DNA of 64,000 bases, from NCBI GenBank assembly GCA_030220185.1, contig JASPKZ010007285.1:358001-422000 (forward strand), given 5' to 3'. Below are positions 54,281-64,000 of the stretch, piece after piece (the first letter of the stretch is position 1; each line of letters begins with the position of its first letter). The position numbers and the translations under genes were made by a program. The notes beneath the pieces are model-generated. The model did not search any database, was not told the DNA's origin, and worked only from the letters and a program-made list of their open reading frames with translations. The stretch is from Diploptera punctata. Taxonomy: Eukaryota > Arthropoda > Insecta > Blattodea > Blaberidae.

Positions 54281-54367
54281 GTGCTCTCTGTGAACTCCTC
54301 AACTGCCGACAGTTACTCACAGTTGAATGAAGCAGTTGATTAGAAAACTTGTATCTTGAACATTTAC

Positions 54368-54478
54368 AACAATAAGAACAGAAGATTCATGCATGGCCTA
54401 CTGTATTCAAACAGTTGAAACTCTTTGACCTAAAAACCGCCATTTCATGTCTTACAATATTACAATGCTTATACATGT
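54368..54478 (+). repeat. Repeat T copy 1
   Basis: About 110 bp (TGCATGGCCTACTGTATT, AAACAGTTGAAA, GACCTAAAAACCGCCATTT) recur directly at 55722-55830. Confidence 0.7.
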
Positions 54479-54499
54479 GTATGTGTGTGTGTGTATAAT

Positions 54500-54950
54500 T
54501 ATATATATCTTTAGATAAATAATGTTTCTGTTCGTGTATTTATCACTGAACTCCAAAACGGCTGGGTCGATTTTTATGAAATTTTATGTGTGTGTCTAAT
54601 TGGCTCCCTCGATGGTTTAGATTCACAATTGGACCCTCTAAAACCATTAGGTATAGGAGTTCACCTGAAGTGAAAATATAAAAAAATCGCTCTAGCGGTC
54701 ACATTTTTTAATGTTTCACAACGTAACTCAGTATATCGTATTAAAATAAACCGAGGAAGGTATTGTCAAAACATGAGCGAAATCCGACAATTAGAAGTGG
54801 AGGTTTACTTGAAACCCGAAATTAAAAATTGCCTAAACGACTGGACCGATTTTGATGATTTTTTTGAGCGAGTCCCTGCATGGTTTAAATGCACAATTGG
54901 ATTCCATAGGTGGCGCTGCAATCGGGTTATAAGATGTTTATATCACATGT
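54500..54950 (+). mobile_element. Helitron-like non-coding element
   Basis: Shares ATCACTGAACTCC, GGTTTAGATTCACAATTGGA and TTAGGTATAGGAGTTCACCT with the minus-strand copies at 60.2-60.6 and 62.0 kb. Termini are not resolved. Confidence 0.5.
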
Positions 54951-54959
54951 GTAGTCATT

Positions 54960-55006
54960 CACAGATCTATCTATATATATGTATGTATATATATATATAC
55001 ATATAA

Positions 55007-55044
<38 letters not shown>

Positions 55045-55045
55045 C
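54960..55045. repeat. (AT)n microsatellite
   Basis: TATA-type runs separating the Helitron-like element and SINE-3. Confidence 0.85.
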
Positions 55046-55046
55046 C

Positions 55047-55378
55047 ATCATCCATAGTAATTCTGCCGAAGTAAGTCCTTCACTGCAATAATAACATTTT
55101 CATGCTATGCTTTCAGTTTTACTAGGGAATTGTAGGTGTGGTAGCTTCCCGTTGCTTACCACACCGGTGGAGGATGAAGATGATGAAGATAAGGATGATG
55201 ATGGTGATGGCCATATGATTTCGGGGACCGTTTGGCCCTTAAAGTTTTCCTGACATTTGTCTTACAGGTGAGGAAAAACCCCGATAAAAACCTCAGCCAG
55301 AAAAACTGCCCCGACCAGGGATCAAATCTGGGCCCGCTGCTTGACAAGGCAGCACGCTACCTCGAGACCACAGCGGTG
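55047..55378 (-). mobile_element. SINE-3, near full length
   Basis: The minus-strand head has CGCTGTGGTCTCGAGGTAGC and GGGCCCAGATTTGATCCCTG (B-box mutated), then the full body with GAT-rich centre to GGCAGAATTACTATGGATG. Confidence 0.83.
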
Positions 55379-55539
55379 AATATATATATATAGGGACTCA
55401 TGTCATCTCATCCCTCGACCAGATCGTTAGTTGGACACGAGTTGAGGATAATTATTTGTATATGTCATAATCATTTTCGGTGTCTACTAGAAAGGAACGC
55501 TTAAGATCTGTATTTTTTTTCAAAACATGTTTTATTACA

Positions 55540-55690
55540 GAATCCCGAAAGCTTCTAAATTCCTTCCGAATGCGCTAAAACCTCAGATAGATTGGTCATC
55601 GCCGGGATTTCAACTCCTGACCTCCCGTATATGAGTCTCAAACGCTACCGTTGATTCAATTCGCTCCGTCCCTCGGTTTATATTTATAGT
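55540..55690 (-). mobile_element. Possible tRNA-derived SINE remnant
   Basis: Minus strand CAACGGTAGCGTTTGAGACTC (A-box-like) and GGAGTTGAAATCCCGGCGA (B-box-like), 45 bp apart. No second copy is visible here. Confidence 0.45.
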
Positions 55691-55721
55691 TGTGATGTCC
55701 CGGCGAATAGCCTACAACACT

Positions 55722-55830
55722 ATGAACAGAATACATATGCATGGCCTGCTGTATTTAAACAGTTGAAACCGTCTGACCTAAAAACAGCCATTTTGTGTCT
55801 TATAAGATTATAATGCGCATATTCTGTTAC
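55722..55830 (+). repeat. Repeat T copy 2
   Basis: See 54368-54478; same orientation. Confidence 0.7.
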
Positions 55831-56061
55831 ACGGGGAAACAAGAGAACATCGCGCAATCAATATGTTAGAGTTTTCTCTGAAAGTAAAACTGTAAAGAGC
55901 TTCTTGAATATGGAAATAGTTTAGAAAACTCTCGTAGCACGTCTTTCAGGAGAAAGAAAATGTTTTATTATGTGTCCACAATTTGTGAAGAACAACTCTT
56001 TCAACTTCATACAAATAAAACACATCAAACATATTTCTTATAAAATAATTTATTTAAAAAT

Positions 56062-56690
56062 ACTAACTCACTAACACTATCGAACCCGCAAGTTCATGGC
56101 CGCGCGTACATAAGCTCTCCATACATCCCTATCCTGAGCCAATGTTTTCCAACCATCCCCTATATAATCTACTTCTCTCAAATCATAGTTAATGTTATTC
56201 TCCCACCTCATTCTTGGTCTACCAACTGGGCGTTTTCCCTCTCGTTTTCCTACAAGAAGCTTCCATGCACGTCTTTCATTCCCCATTCGTGCCACATGTC
56301 CTGCCCATCGTAGTCTACGAGACTTAACTGTTCTCATTATATCTGGCTTCCTATAAATAATTCACTGTTATGCAGTCTTCTCCATTCTCCTGTCTTTTCA
56401 TCCCTCTTTGGTCCAAAAATGTTCTTAACTTCATTCTCAAATACTTGTAATCTCCTCTCCTCGCTTAAAGTAAGAGTCCATCTTTCGCATCCATATGATA
56501 TAACTGGTAGAATAATAATTGTATATATTTTCAGTTTAACGTTTTTTGAAAGGGGTTGGAACGTCAAGAGTCTCTGTAATGCATAATTTCCAGAATTGAG
56601 CCTATGTTTAATTTCCTTGTTCATCTCATTCCTGTTTGTGATTATTGTTCCTAGGTATTTGAATTCACTATTAAATAATGAAAAATAAAT
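56062..56690 (-). mobile_element. LINE-A thumb and C-terminus
   Basis: Minus strand: EFKYLGTIITNRNEMNKEIK, VISYGCERWTLTLSEERRLQ, IFGPKRDEKTGEWRRLHN, then after a frameshift MRTVKSRRLRWAGHVARMGN to AAMNLRVR. The tail is TTAGTGAGTTAGTA. Confidence 0.9.
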
Positions 56691-56699
56691 TAACAATTG

Positions 56700-57240
56700 T
56701 TAAAAAAGTAATATTAGTGAGATGTTTCTGTTAATAATTTTATTTTCAATTTGTTTCTGAAAGATGTCAAAGGTTGGAAAGGGGACGGGAAGAGGGAACT
56801 GAAGAAAACAACAAAAGCCCTCAAGTTTCTCGTGCACCGGAAGTGTGAACCTAGGGCATCCCAAATACAAGCCCCCATATAATCATCCCCCCGTTAAAAA
56901 TGCTGTAAAAATAATGATGGCGAAAGTGTGGAGCGCGGTTAGTAACTCAAAGTATAAAAATAAGTGAGGAGGACTGTGCTATAAAATGAGTGCAAGTCTC
57001 CCCTCGCAGATTGGTAAGAGATGGCAACTGGCTTCAGCACGAACTCGGCGTAAATACTTTACGATGTTTACCTCGATCAAAATAATACATCAACCCTGAG
57101 GTAAATCTCCCCTTAATGGCTTCAAGACCTCAGTTCATTAACAGAATAACTACACTTGTTACAAATACCATCACAGTAAAAGAACTTTAGTTCAGAGCGA
57201 CTTCGTTCATACTATGTAATCGTTCATGTTTATTGTAATA
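56700..57240. other. No recognisable feature
   Basis: Somewhat higher GC than average at 56770-57060, but no assignable content. Confidence 0.4.
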
Positions 57241-57253
57241 TAGATGCAAGACT

Positions 57254-57606
57254 TACTTACTTACTCACTCACTGGCACTATCGAACCCGTAGGTTCATGG
57301 CCGCCTCCATGGTATCTTTATCTTGTCGTGGTGGAGTGGCTTGCGTGCTTAAATGATCTTGAGAGCTATGCCGGCGGTAGCATTGCTGCCGATAGGGTTA
57401 CCCATGCCGGACTGGTCGAAGGTGATAAGCCAGACGAAAAAAGTACCTTGGTCGAAAGAGTGACGATCTTTCACCGTAAAAATACAACTCAAGAAATGCG
57501 GACATGGGTTCAACTGGGGTAAAATTTTCCGGAGGTCAAACAGTCCCCCATTCGGTTCTCCGGGCGGGGATTACTTCAGGGAACCCATGCCAAAGGCTCA
57601 AACACA
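57254..57606 (-). mobile_element. LINE-A with 5' inversion and internal deletion, 11-bp TSD
   Basis: 57254-57303 is the LINE-A 3' tail on the minus strand (CTTACTTACTCACTCACTGG on plus). It joins directly to the LINE-A 5' leader in plus orientation (57304-57606, CTCCATGGTATCTTTATC to GGCTCAAACACAG). The whole is flanked by GATGCAAGACT at 57243-57253 and 57607-57617. It is one insertion with an inverted 5' segment, as twin priming produces. Confidence 0.85.
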
Positions 57607-57619
57607 GATGCAAGACTAC

Positions 57620-57705
57620 TTTTAGTATTTTTTTTCTAACCTGGTTGAGTGGGGGACAAGGTCTTAAGGCCTTAACTCTGTTAGGTAAAAATAAAGCAAT
57701 TCTTC

Positions 57706-57736
<31 letters not shown>

Positions 57737-57737
57737 G

Positions 57738-57778
<41 letters not shown>
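57620..57778 (+). mobile_element. LINE-L 3' module with (ATT)n
   Basis: AACCTGGTTGAGTGGGGGAC, TTAACTCTGTTAGGTAAAA, AATAAAGC then ATT repeats (57706-57777). Confidence 0.8.
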
Positions 57779-58915
57779 AACGAATAATAACAACCAACAA
57801 GTTCATTTCACATTTGTGAATTTAGAAAAGGCATATGACACTGTACCTTTACAAAAGTTGTGGGAAGCATTAGAAGATATGGCCTAAAATTATACAATTA
57901 TTAATGCAATAAAAATTAGTGTAAAAATGCAGTATCTAAAATTAAAATTGGAAAATATATATCAGAAGAAATTAAAGTAACAAAAGGCCTTCGTCAAGGT
58001 TGTAGCATATCACCAACATTATTTAAGATATTTATACATAAACACTGTCAAACTGGAGCAAAAAATGTTCAGGAATGGGAGTACCAATTGGAGATGGATC
58101 AACATATATAATAAATACACTGTTATTTGCGGATGGCCAAATAATAATTGCTCAAGAATATGAAGACATGGAGTTTATATTCAGAAAATTATTGGACGAA
58201 TACGATAACTGGGATTTGAAAATAACTTTAGAAAAAAACATTTTATATGGGATGTGGAGCCGAAACCGAAGATTTGATATTAAAAGATGAAAAGGTGTAT
58301 ATTAGAGGATGTGAAGAATTTGAGTATCTGGGAGTAAAATTAGATAAAGAGGATAAACAAGAAAGTGATATTAAGAACAGAATAAATAAAGGTTGAGCAA
58401 TAACAGCAATGATGAATAGAGTCTTATGGAACAGACATATAACCAGGAAAAATAAGTTACAAATATATAATTCAATAGTGAGAAGTACTGTCACATATGG
58501 AGCTGAAGTTTGGAAATTCAACAGAAACTTACAACAAAAACTAATGTCGATGGAAATGGATTTCTTGTGGAGAGCAGCAAGGTGTTCAAAATTAGACAAA
58601 ATAAATACTGTCATAAGAGAAAAAATGAATTTTGGTTATTCAATAGTAGATTATATACGGTATAAGCAATTAAATTGGTATGGGCACGTACGACGAATGC
58701 AAGAAGAAAGATTACCCAGGAAAACATTGGAATGGTGTCCACCTGGAAGAAGGAGGAGAGGAAGACCTCGAAACTCGTGGATGCAGGAAATAAGAACTGG
58801 AATGAGAGCAAGAGGACTGGAGGACATGGATTGGATGGAGAGAGACGAGTGGAGAAGAAAAATAAAACTTTAGGCACAGAAAGATGTGTAAACATTAAAA
58901 TTCTCTATATAAATA
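57779..58915 (+). mobile_element. LINE-D reverse transcriptase, long but frameshifted copy
   Basis: Motif A FVNLEKAYDTVP (57818 onward), motif B KGLRQGCSISPTLF (about 57980), motif C LLFADGQIIIAQEYED (second Asp changed to Gly) and the C-terminal domain STVTYGAEVWKFN, LWRAARCSKLDK, LNWYGHVRRMQEER, GRRRRGRPRNSW, MDWMERDEWRRKI (154 codons open, 58409-58873). At least three frame breaks lie between. The endonuclease is missing. Confidence 0.9.
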
Positions 58916-59089
58916 AATAAATTAAACTTATTATTACCATCGCCATCGTGAACAAATTAGTTTTAGGTCATGTGACCTGTGACGGTAAACCTAACGAAGA
59001 TAGGTAACGAATATAAGCAGATAATTTAGAGACTAGATCAAAATTAGATCGTATATTAGGACAACATCAGATTTTCCTGCAAGGAGGTT

Positions 59090-59400
59090 CCATTCTCGTC
59101 TTTCATTCCCAATTCGTTCTACATTTCCTGTTCTGCTCATCGCAGTCTACGATACTTAACTGTTATTGTTTTATGTGATTTACTATAAATATCGCGTAGC
59201 TCACTTATGTAGTCTTCTGGAATCATATTTATGTTCGTCTGTCTTTGGTCCAAAAATTTTCCAAAGAACTTAATTCTCAAATACTCGTAAACTCTTCTCC
59301 TCCCTTAAACTAAGCGTCCATGTTTCACATCCATATAATATAACTGGTAGAATAACAGTTTCATTTTCAGATTAATGTTCCTTTAGGGAAGTTGAACTGA
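59090..59400 (-). mobile_element. LINE-A internal fragment, decayed
   Basis: Plus-strand TCGTCTTTCATTCCCAAT and ATCCATATAATATAACTGG match the minus-strand LINE-A copies at 13.4-13.7 kb with many changes. Confidence 0.75.
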
Positions 59401-59402
59401 AG

Positions 59403-59403
<1 letters not shown>

Positions 59404-59440
<37 letters not shown>
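59404..59440. repeat. (AT)n microsatellite
   Basis: Dinucleotide run. Confidence 0.9.
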
Positions 59441-59443
<3 letters not shown>

Positions 59444-59583
59444 CTACATTTAATGTAGGCCTATCTTTAACTGTTTATAATTAGTATAGAGTATATCTAT
59501 ATTTGTCAAATATTTATTTGTATTTGTTCTGGTTGAGTGGAAGAGAAGGCCTTATGGCCTTAACTCTGCCAGAATAAATAAAA

Positions 59584-59635
<52 letters not shown>
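59441..59635 (+). mobile_element. LINE-L 3' end with (ATT)n
   Basis: TTGCTACATTTAATGTA, TTTATAATTAGTATAG, GGTTGAGTGGAAGAGAAGGC, TTAACTCTGCCAGAATAAAT, ATT repeats; close to the duplicated copy at 22.1-22.8 kb. Confidence 0.85.
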
Positions 59636-59639
<4 letters not shown>

Positions 59640-60120
59640 CATCATTATCATCCGGTATCATGGCAGCTGCCGCCGTCTTCCGGAAACCAAACGCCATTCC
59701 TTTCTATCCATCCATTGATCTTCCTCCATTCCTCTGATATTCATAGCTGCTTGTGCCCCTTCTATCCAAGTTTTCTTCGGTCTTCCTCTCTTCCTCCTTT
59801 CCATTGGGATCCATTCCATAACAATTTTTGGCAATCTTTGCTCTGGCATTCGTTTGACATGACCATACCACTGCCATCTTTTCTTTTCTATGATGTCTAT
59901 GATGTCCGACTCCTCTTGTACACCCATAATTTCCCTTATTTCTTTATTTCGTATTCTATCCATTCTAGATTTTCCAGCTGATCTTCTTAAAACATCAATT
60001 TCTGTACTTAAAATTCTTTTCATTTCTCTGGTAGGAATTTGCCAGACTTCAGCACCATATGTTAAAATGCTCTGAATTATGGTTTGATATATTTGTAATT
60101 TTCTATTTTTTTGTAATATT
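59640..60120 (-). mobile_element. LINE-F C-terminal fragment, open frame
   Basis: Minus strand 121 codons: MKRILSTEIDVLRRSAGKSR, IMGVQEESDIIDIIEKKRWQ, WYGHVKRMPEQRLPKIVMEW, RRKRGRPKKTW. It ends in GAT/ATT-like repeats near 59640. A second copy is at 16.27 kb (plus). Confidence 0.88.
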
Positions 60121-60124
60121 TTTG

Positions 60125-60127
<3 letters not shown>

Positions 60128-60166
<39 letters not shown>
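60128..60166. repeat. (AT)n microsatellite
   Basis: Dinucleotide run directly at the Helitron-like 3' end. Confidence 0.9.
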
Positions 60167-60167
<1 letters not shown>

Positions 60168-60600
60168 TAGCTAATACTTGGCGTGCGATGCTACATTTAA
60201 ATAAATGAAATATTAAGGATTATGCTGTTCACTATGACAAACCAAACATGGCTGCCCCGAGTCAAGTTTTAATTTCGAATTTCAGATAAACTCACACTTA
60301 TATCGCCGAGATTTCGATCATTTTTGGCCAATACCTACCTCTATTTATTTTATTGTCATATACTGAGTTTCGTTGTCAAAATAGAAAATTGCGATTGCTA
60401 GAGCGATTACTTAATTTTTGTTTCAGGTGAACTTCTACACCTAATAGATTTACTGGGTCCAATTGTGAATCTGAACCATCCAGGGACCCACTCAAACACA
60501 CACAAAAAATTCATTATAATCGGTCCAGTCGTTTAGGAGGGGTTCAGTGTCATACACACGTAGGTATACAGAAGAGTTATATAAATATAATAATAATAGG
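60167..60600 (-). mobile_element. Helitron-like non-autonomous element
   Basis: The minus-strand 3' end AGCATCGCACGCCAAGTATT then AG-CTAG (60170-60167) followed by T resembles the 34.5 kb end. The interior has GACTGGACCGATTATAATGA and GGTTCAGATTCACAATTGG. No Rep/helicase coding. The 5' TC end is uncertain near 60600. Confidence 0.6.
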
Positions 60601-60691
60601 TATTATTGCAGCCAATGACCATGTAGAAAGAATTGTTTTCATGTCTTACAAAAGTCTGTTATCGATGTTCCTATGTTTTTACACTGTAACA

Positions 60692-60872
60692 GGTGATATC
60701 GGTCGATCCCCGAAAATGATCCGGCCATCATTATCATCATCATCCTTCACCAGTGTGGAAAGCAACGGGAAGCTACCACACCTACAATTCCCAAGTGAAG
60801 CTGCAAGAATAGCATGGAAATACTATGATTGCAGTGAAGGACCTGCCTTCGGGCAGAATTACTATGGAAGAA
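60692..60872 (+). mobile_element. SINE-3, 3' part
   Basis: CGATCCCCGAAAATGATCCG to GCAGAATTACTATGG; the head is lost. Confidence 0.8.
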
Positions 60873-60874
60873 TG

Positions 60875-61330
60875 GATATTATATGGATGCGAAACATGAC
60901 TCGTACTTTATGCGTGGAAAGGAGATTACGAGTATTTGAGAATAAAGTTCTTAGGAAAATTTTTGGATCAAAGAGAGATGAATAGACAGGTGAATGGAGA
61001 AGACTGCTTAACAGTGAACTACATGGTCTTTATAGGAAGGCAGATGTAATAAGAACAGTTAAGTCTGGTAGACTTCGATGGGCAGGGCATTTGGCACGAA
61101 TGGAGAATGAAAGACATGCATGGAAGCTTCTTTTAGGAAAACCAGAGGGAAAAAGCCCAGTTGCTAGACCAAGAATGAGGTGGGAGAATAACATTAACTA
61201 TGATCTAATGGATATAGATTATACAAGGGATGATAGGAAAACGTTAGCTCAGGATAGGGATATATGGGGAGCTTATGTCCGCGCGACCATGAACCTATGG
61301 GTTCGAGAGTGCCAGTGAGTTAGTTACTTA
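60875..61330 (+). mobile_element. LINE-A 3' fragment
   Basis: From WMRNMTRTLCVERRLRVFEN, KVLRKIFGSKRDE, a stop, then KADVIRTVKSGRLRWAGHL and WENNINYDLMDIDYTRDD to the terminal block and TTAGTTACTTAG tail. Confidence 0.88.
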
Positions 61331-61487
61331 GTTATCGAGGTTACGTACTTAACTCCGAAAAGACCTGGACAAAAATGTATAAGTTACATTTAACGAGAAG
61401 AGAGAACAGATATGGCCTGAGTTCTACGCAACGGATGCGATGATCTACAGGGAATTGACAGCAGCCAGATACCTCAGACACACCGTG

Positions 61488-61670
61488 ACGAGAGTCGCGG
61501 TCCATGGTTTCCACCGTTTGGGCCTTAACGTTTTCCTGACATTTATCTTACAGGTGAGGAAAAACCCCGATAAATACGTCAACCAGAAAAACTGCCCCGA
61601 CCGGGGATGGAAACCGGGCCCGCTGCGTGACAAGGCAGCACGCTACCTCGAGACCACAGCGGTGGACTCC
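61488..61670 (-). mobile_element. SINE-3, 5' part
   Basis: The minus strand begins CACCGCTGTGGTCTCGAGG and has GGTTTCCATCCCCGGTCGGG. It is truncated after CGTTAAGGCCCAAACGG. Confidence 0.82.
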
Positions 61671-61975
61671 TTATAATATAAGTGGTAGAAAAATAGTTTT
61701 ATATATTTTCAGTTTAACGTTTTTTGAGAGGAGTGGGACATCAAGAGTCTCTGTAATGCATAATAGCACGCATTTCCAGAATTGAGCCTATGTTTAATTT
61801 CCTTGTGCATCTCATTCCTATTTGTGATTATTTTCTAGGTATTTGAATTCAGCCACTTCCTCAAAATTTCCCTCATTTGTCATTAGCTGTCCATTTCCAT
61901 TATATAATGAATTTCTAGGTGTACCATATATTTAATTTTATTGATATTTACTTCCAGTCCTAATTTCTTATTTTT
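61671..61975 (-). mobile_element. LINE-A RT fragment
   Basis: The plus-strand TTTTCAGTTTAACGTTTTT to CAGTCCTAATTTC reads on the minus strand as LGLEVNINKI, NEGNFEEVAEFKYL, NRNEMHKEIKHRLNSGNACY. The tail portion is missing. Confidence 0.82.
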
Positions 61976-61979
61976 TTAT

Positions 61980-62880
61980 GTTTCAGGTGAACTCCTACGC
62001 CTAATGGTTTAACTGGGTCTAATTGTGAATCTAAACCATCCAGGGACCCACTCAAACACCCAAAAATTTTCATAAGTAATGCCACGAGTGATTTCCAAAT
62101 TATCTATAAATTCACGACTCACGAAGTGAGGAGTGAATTTATCTAGAGAATTTGGAAATCAAGAGTGGCATTTATTAGGACTATTTAACGAATAAAATTA
62201 AGCTGTTTACTCACAAATCATTATTTAACTATAGTTATTTTAAAATATTTATATATTTAATGTAAACGGCGATGTTTCAAAACAAATGAGAAGCGATAGA
62301 TACGCTTCTTTTGTTTATCACTGCAACCAGATCATACTATTTATTGCCAAAGAAACGCAATATTGTAAGAATGCTCTCTAGTGGAGAAAAAAATGAAACA
62401 CATCAAACTGCATATTAATTCATTTCTGATGTCGTATGATGTAGATATGACAATTATATTTTTCTGGATTGTTACCTGGGAAAAAATACATTTAAGAAAG
62501 TGCAAACAGTGGTTTCTTTTTTTGGTGGTAAATCAATCGCTACAAATGTTTTTATATTACCTCCCGCATGCGGCCTGTGTTGGCATTCATGCACTATATA
62601 TACAATAAGGTAGCCGTATTTCTTACGGGCTCAGTCACTGCAAAATAATGGTCAGACCTGTTCAGAATATTAAAAAGGAGGAGCTTTCTTTAATATGGTA
62701 ATTATAACACTGATAAATATTTGGTGAAACACGACTCTGATTGGTTGTAAAACAGAAATCATTGAAACGTGATTGGTCATTGAGTCCCATTTGGGGCATG
62801 AGTTAAATAGTCATTATAATCGGCCTAGACGTTTAGGAGGAGTTCAGTGACACACACACTTAGGCCGACAGAAGAATTTT
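61980..62880 (-). mobile_element. Helitron-like element interrupted by repeat Z
   Basis: 62000-62073 and 62811-62880 match contiguous sequence at 60425-60570. Repeat Z occupies the gap. Confidence 0.65.
62074..62810 (-). repeat. Repeat Z copy E, 737 bp, 4-bp TSD
   Basis: TCAT at 62070-62073 and 62811-62814 flanks it; the empty site reads TTCATTATAATCGG near 60518. It is the cleanest Z copy. Ends are AAGTAATGCC (left) and ACTCATGCCCC type (right, minus). The hairpin is at 62098-62150. Non-coding; class unknown. Confidence 0.82.
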
Positions 62881-62884
62881 ATAA

Positions 62885-63420
62885 AGGCAATAACCTACAC
62901 GTTTCTCAAGGTGATTTTCGAGTCTACCAAGTACGCTCGATAAAAATTATGTATTCTTTTCAAAATATATTAACGAGAACAGCCCAAATTATTGTATTTT
63001 TTTGGGGATTGGCTAATAACACAACTTGATATATAAATGTTAAATGCAATATAATAAAATGTAACAAGCGGGCGGAGTAAATAGAAATGCAATAACTCAA
63101 TCTGAAGTTAGAGAGTGGCGCAGCTCAGAACAGGGAATTAACGAGTTAACTGACAATTTTGCATAACTCGAAAACAAGAGAAGAGCAATTAAGCAACTTT
63201 AACTCTGTTTTCAGTTTGAACAAGTTTGAAGGAATTCCCTCGGGGCCCGAACTAAGGAGCAGTTGGCAGGTGTTGCAGTTTCCAGAGGCTACCAACTGCT
63301 AAATAAAATTACTACAACTTAGCCCTCATAGATCTACCTCAAAATTAAATTTATTTGTATTTATTTTCCTTTTCTACTTTACTTCTCTGCATCTATAGAA
63401 TTTACCTAAATTATTTTTAA
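62885..63420. other. No recognisable feature
   Basis: Nothing assignable. Confidence 0.4.
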
Positions 63421-63425
63421 TGTAA

Positions 63426-63868
63426 CCCTCAGGGGTCCTCATCTAGAGGATATGTGGATGGCGACCACAAGGTGCCCAAGCTGAGCAAAACATTTCTTCC
63501 ACTTACTTGTGTTTTGCACTCTTTTAACTTTACTATCTAACCTCTCTTGGTTAACTCTTGTTTTTTTCGACCCCGACGCTATTAGGGCATCCGAGGGCTA
63601 GGGAGTCTTTCCTTTCTTCCATTTCTTCTTTCCTTTATTTTCTTTTCTTCTCCAGAAAAGCCTGACCAGAGGCTATAAGATGGCAGTCCCATCACTGGTC
63701 TTGCCTTCTTTTGGCCAGCAACCAATCGAAGGGACTATTATTATGCTTTCAAATCTTATATGAGAATTTTCCGGAAGGATCAAACTATTTACGCTGGAGG
63801 GGAAATTTTCTATAGGATCGTAACAGGCCTTGGCCTAATACTTGGAAGGAAGAAGAAGAAGAAGATTT
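63426..63868 (+). mobile_element. SINE-like element with LINE-B tail, second copy
   Basis: Near-identical to 9646-10069 except for about 17 extra bases before the LINE-B tail (ATCAAACTATTTACGCTGG). It ends in GAA repeats. Confidence 0.82.
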
Positions 63869-64000
63869 TTAATGTATCTATCTATACACTATATTCCATA
63901 CATTCAACTGTGGGTATTAGGGTCTTCCCTAGTGGGGAATGTTTTAAACAAGCTAATTTATATTTATGGAAGGGGGGCTATGCCACCAAGCTATCAAATA

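Noticed and set aside
54065..54343. Cysteine-rich frame starting in T-H-T-H/I-Y-I-Y
   Set aside because: Begins in a compound microsatellite; the later part overlaps the ribozyme-like element on the other strand.

Overview
The window looks like AT-rich, intron- or intergenic-scale DNA from a large arthropod genome. It is built almost entirely from transposable-element debris and microsatellites. I found no convincing host protein gene, no operon, no rRNA and no CRISPR array. A cockroach-like (Blattodea) source is my inference, from the dominant RTE-like LINE and its C-terminal protein style; the sequence itself only shows an invertebrate-type repeat landscape.

Most coding remnants are the reverse transcriptase (RT) C-terminus of non-LTR retrotransposons. 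I labelled families locally: LINE-A (tail GTAA; 'WAGHVARMGNERR' type), LINE-B (tail GAA), LINE-C (tail GAT), LINE-D/E/F (YGH type, mostly AAT tails), LINE-G, -H, -I, -J, -K, LINE-L (only a 3' module ending in AATAAATAAA plus ATT repeats) and an R1/I-like element with RNase H (14.07-15.36 kb). Nearly all copies are 5'-truncated or frameshifted. The best preserved is LINE-C at 44.15-45.14 kb (322 codons open).

Other classes: Penelope-like elements (8.6-11.35, 24.5-24.9, 46.1-46.3 kb, plus foldback ends at 42.4, 42.9-43.5, 47.6 and 48.4 kb); tRNA-derived SINEs (SINE-1 to -4); Helitron-like ends; a pogo/Tigger element (28.79-30.13 kb) and a second fragment; a deleted Tc1/mariner copy with perfect terminal repeats (40.43-41.10 kb); a TTAA-flanked piggyBac-type MITE (34.6 kb); a solo LTR (50.58-51.03 kb); and repeats of unknown class named W, X, Y, Z, V and T.

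The layout is a stack of nested insertions that can often be dated relative to one another from target-site duplications (TSDs) and from empty sites in the same window. Examples: three insertions inside the 9-11 kb Penelope-like element; old LINE-A tail, then Helitron, then LINE-A, then piggyBac MITE at 33.8-35.6 kb; solo LTR inside repeat Z; SINE-2 inside Tigger.

The most interesting signal is a set of hammerhead-ribozyme-like motifs. A near-canonical one lies on the minus strand at 54.23-54.28 kb. Related cores recur in every Penelope-type end or foldback seen here, with palindromic stem III sequences and one compensatory change in stem II. Two R1/microsatellite and tRNA/foldback structures and a short repeat (W) carrying a conserved peptide also merit follow-up.
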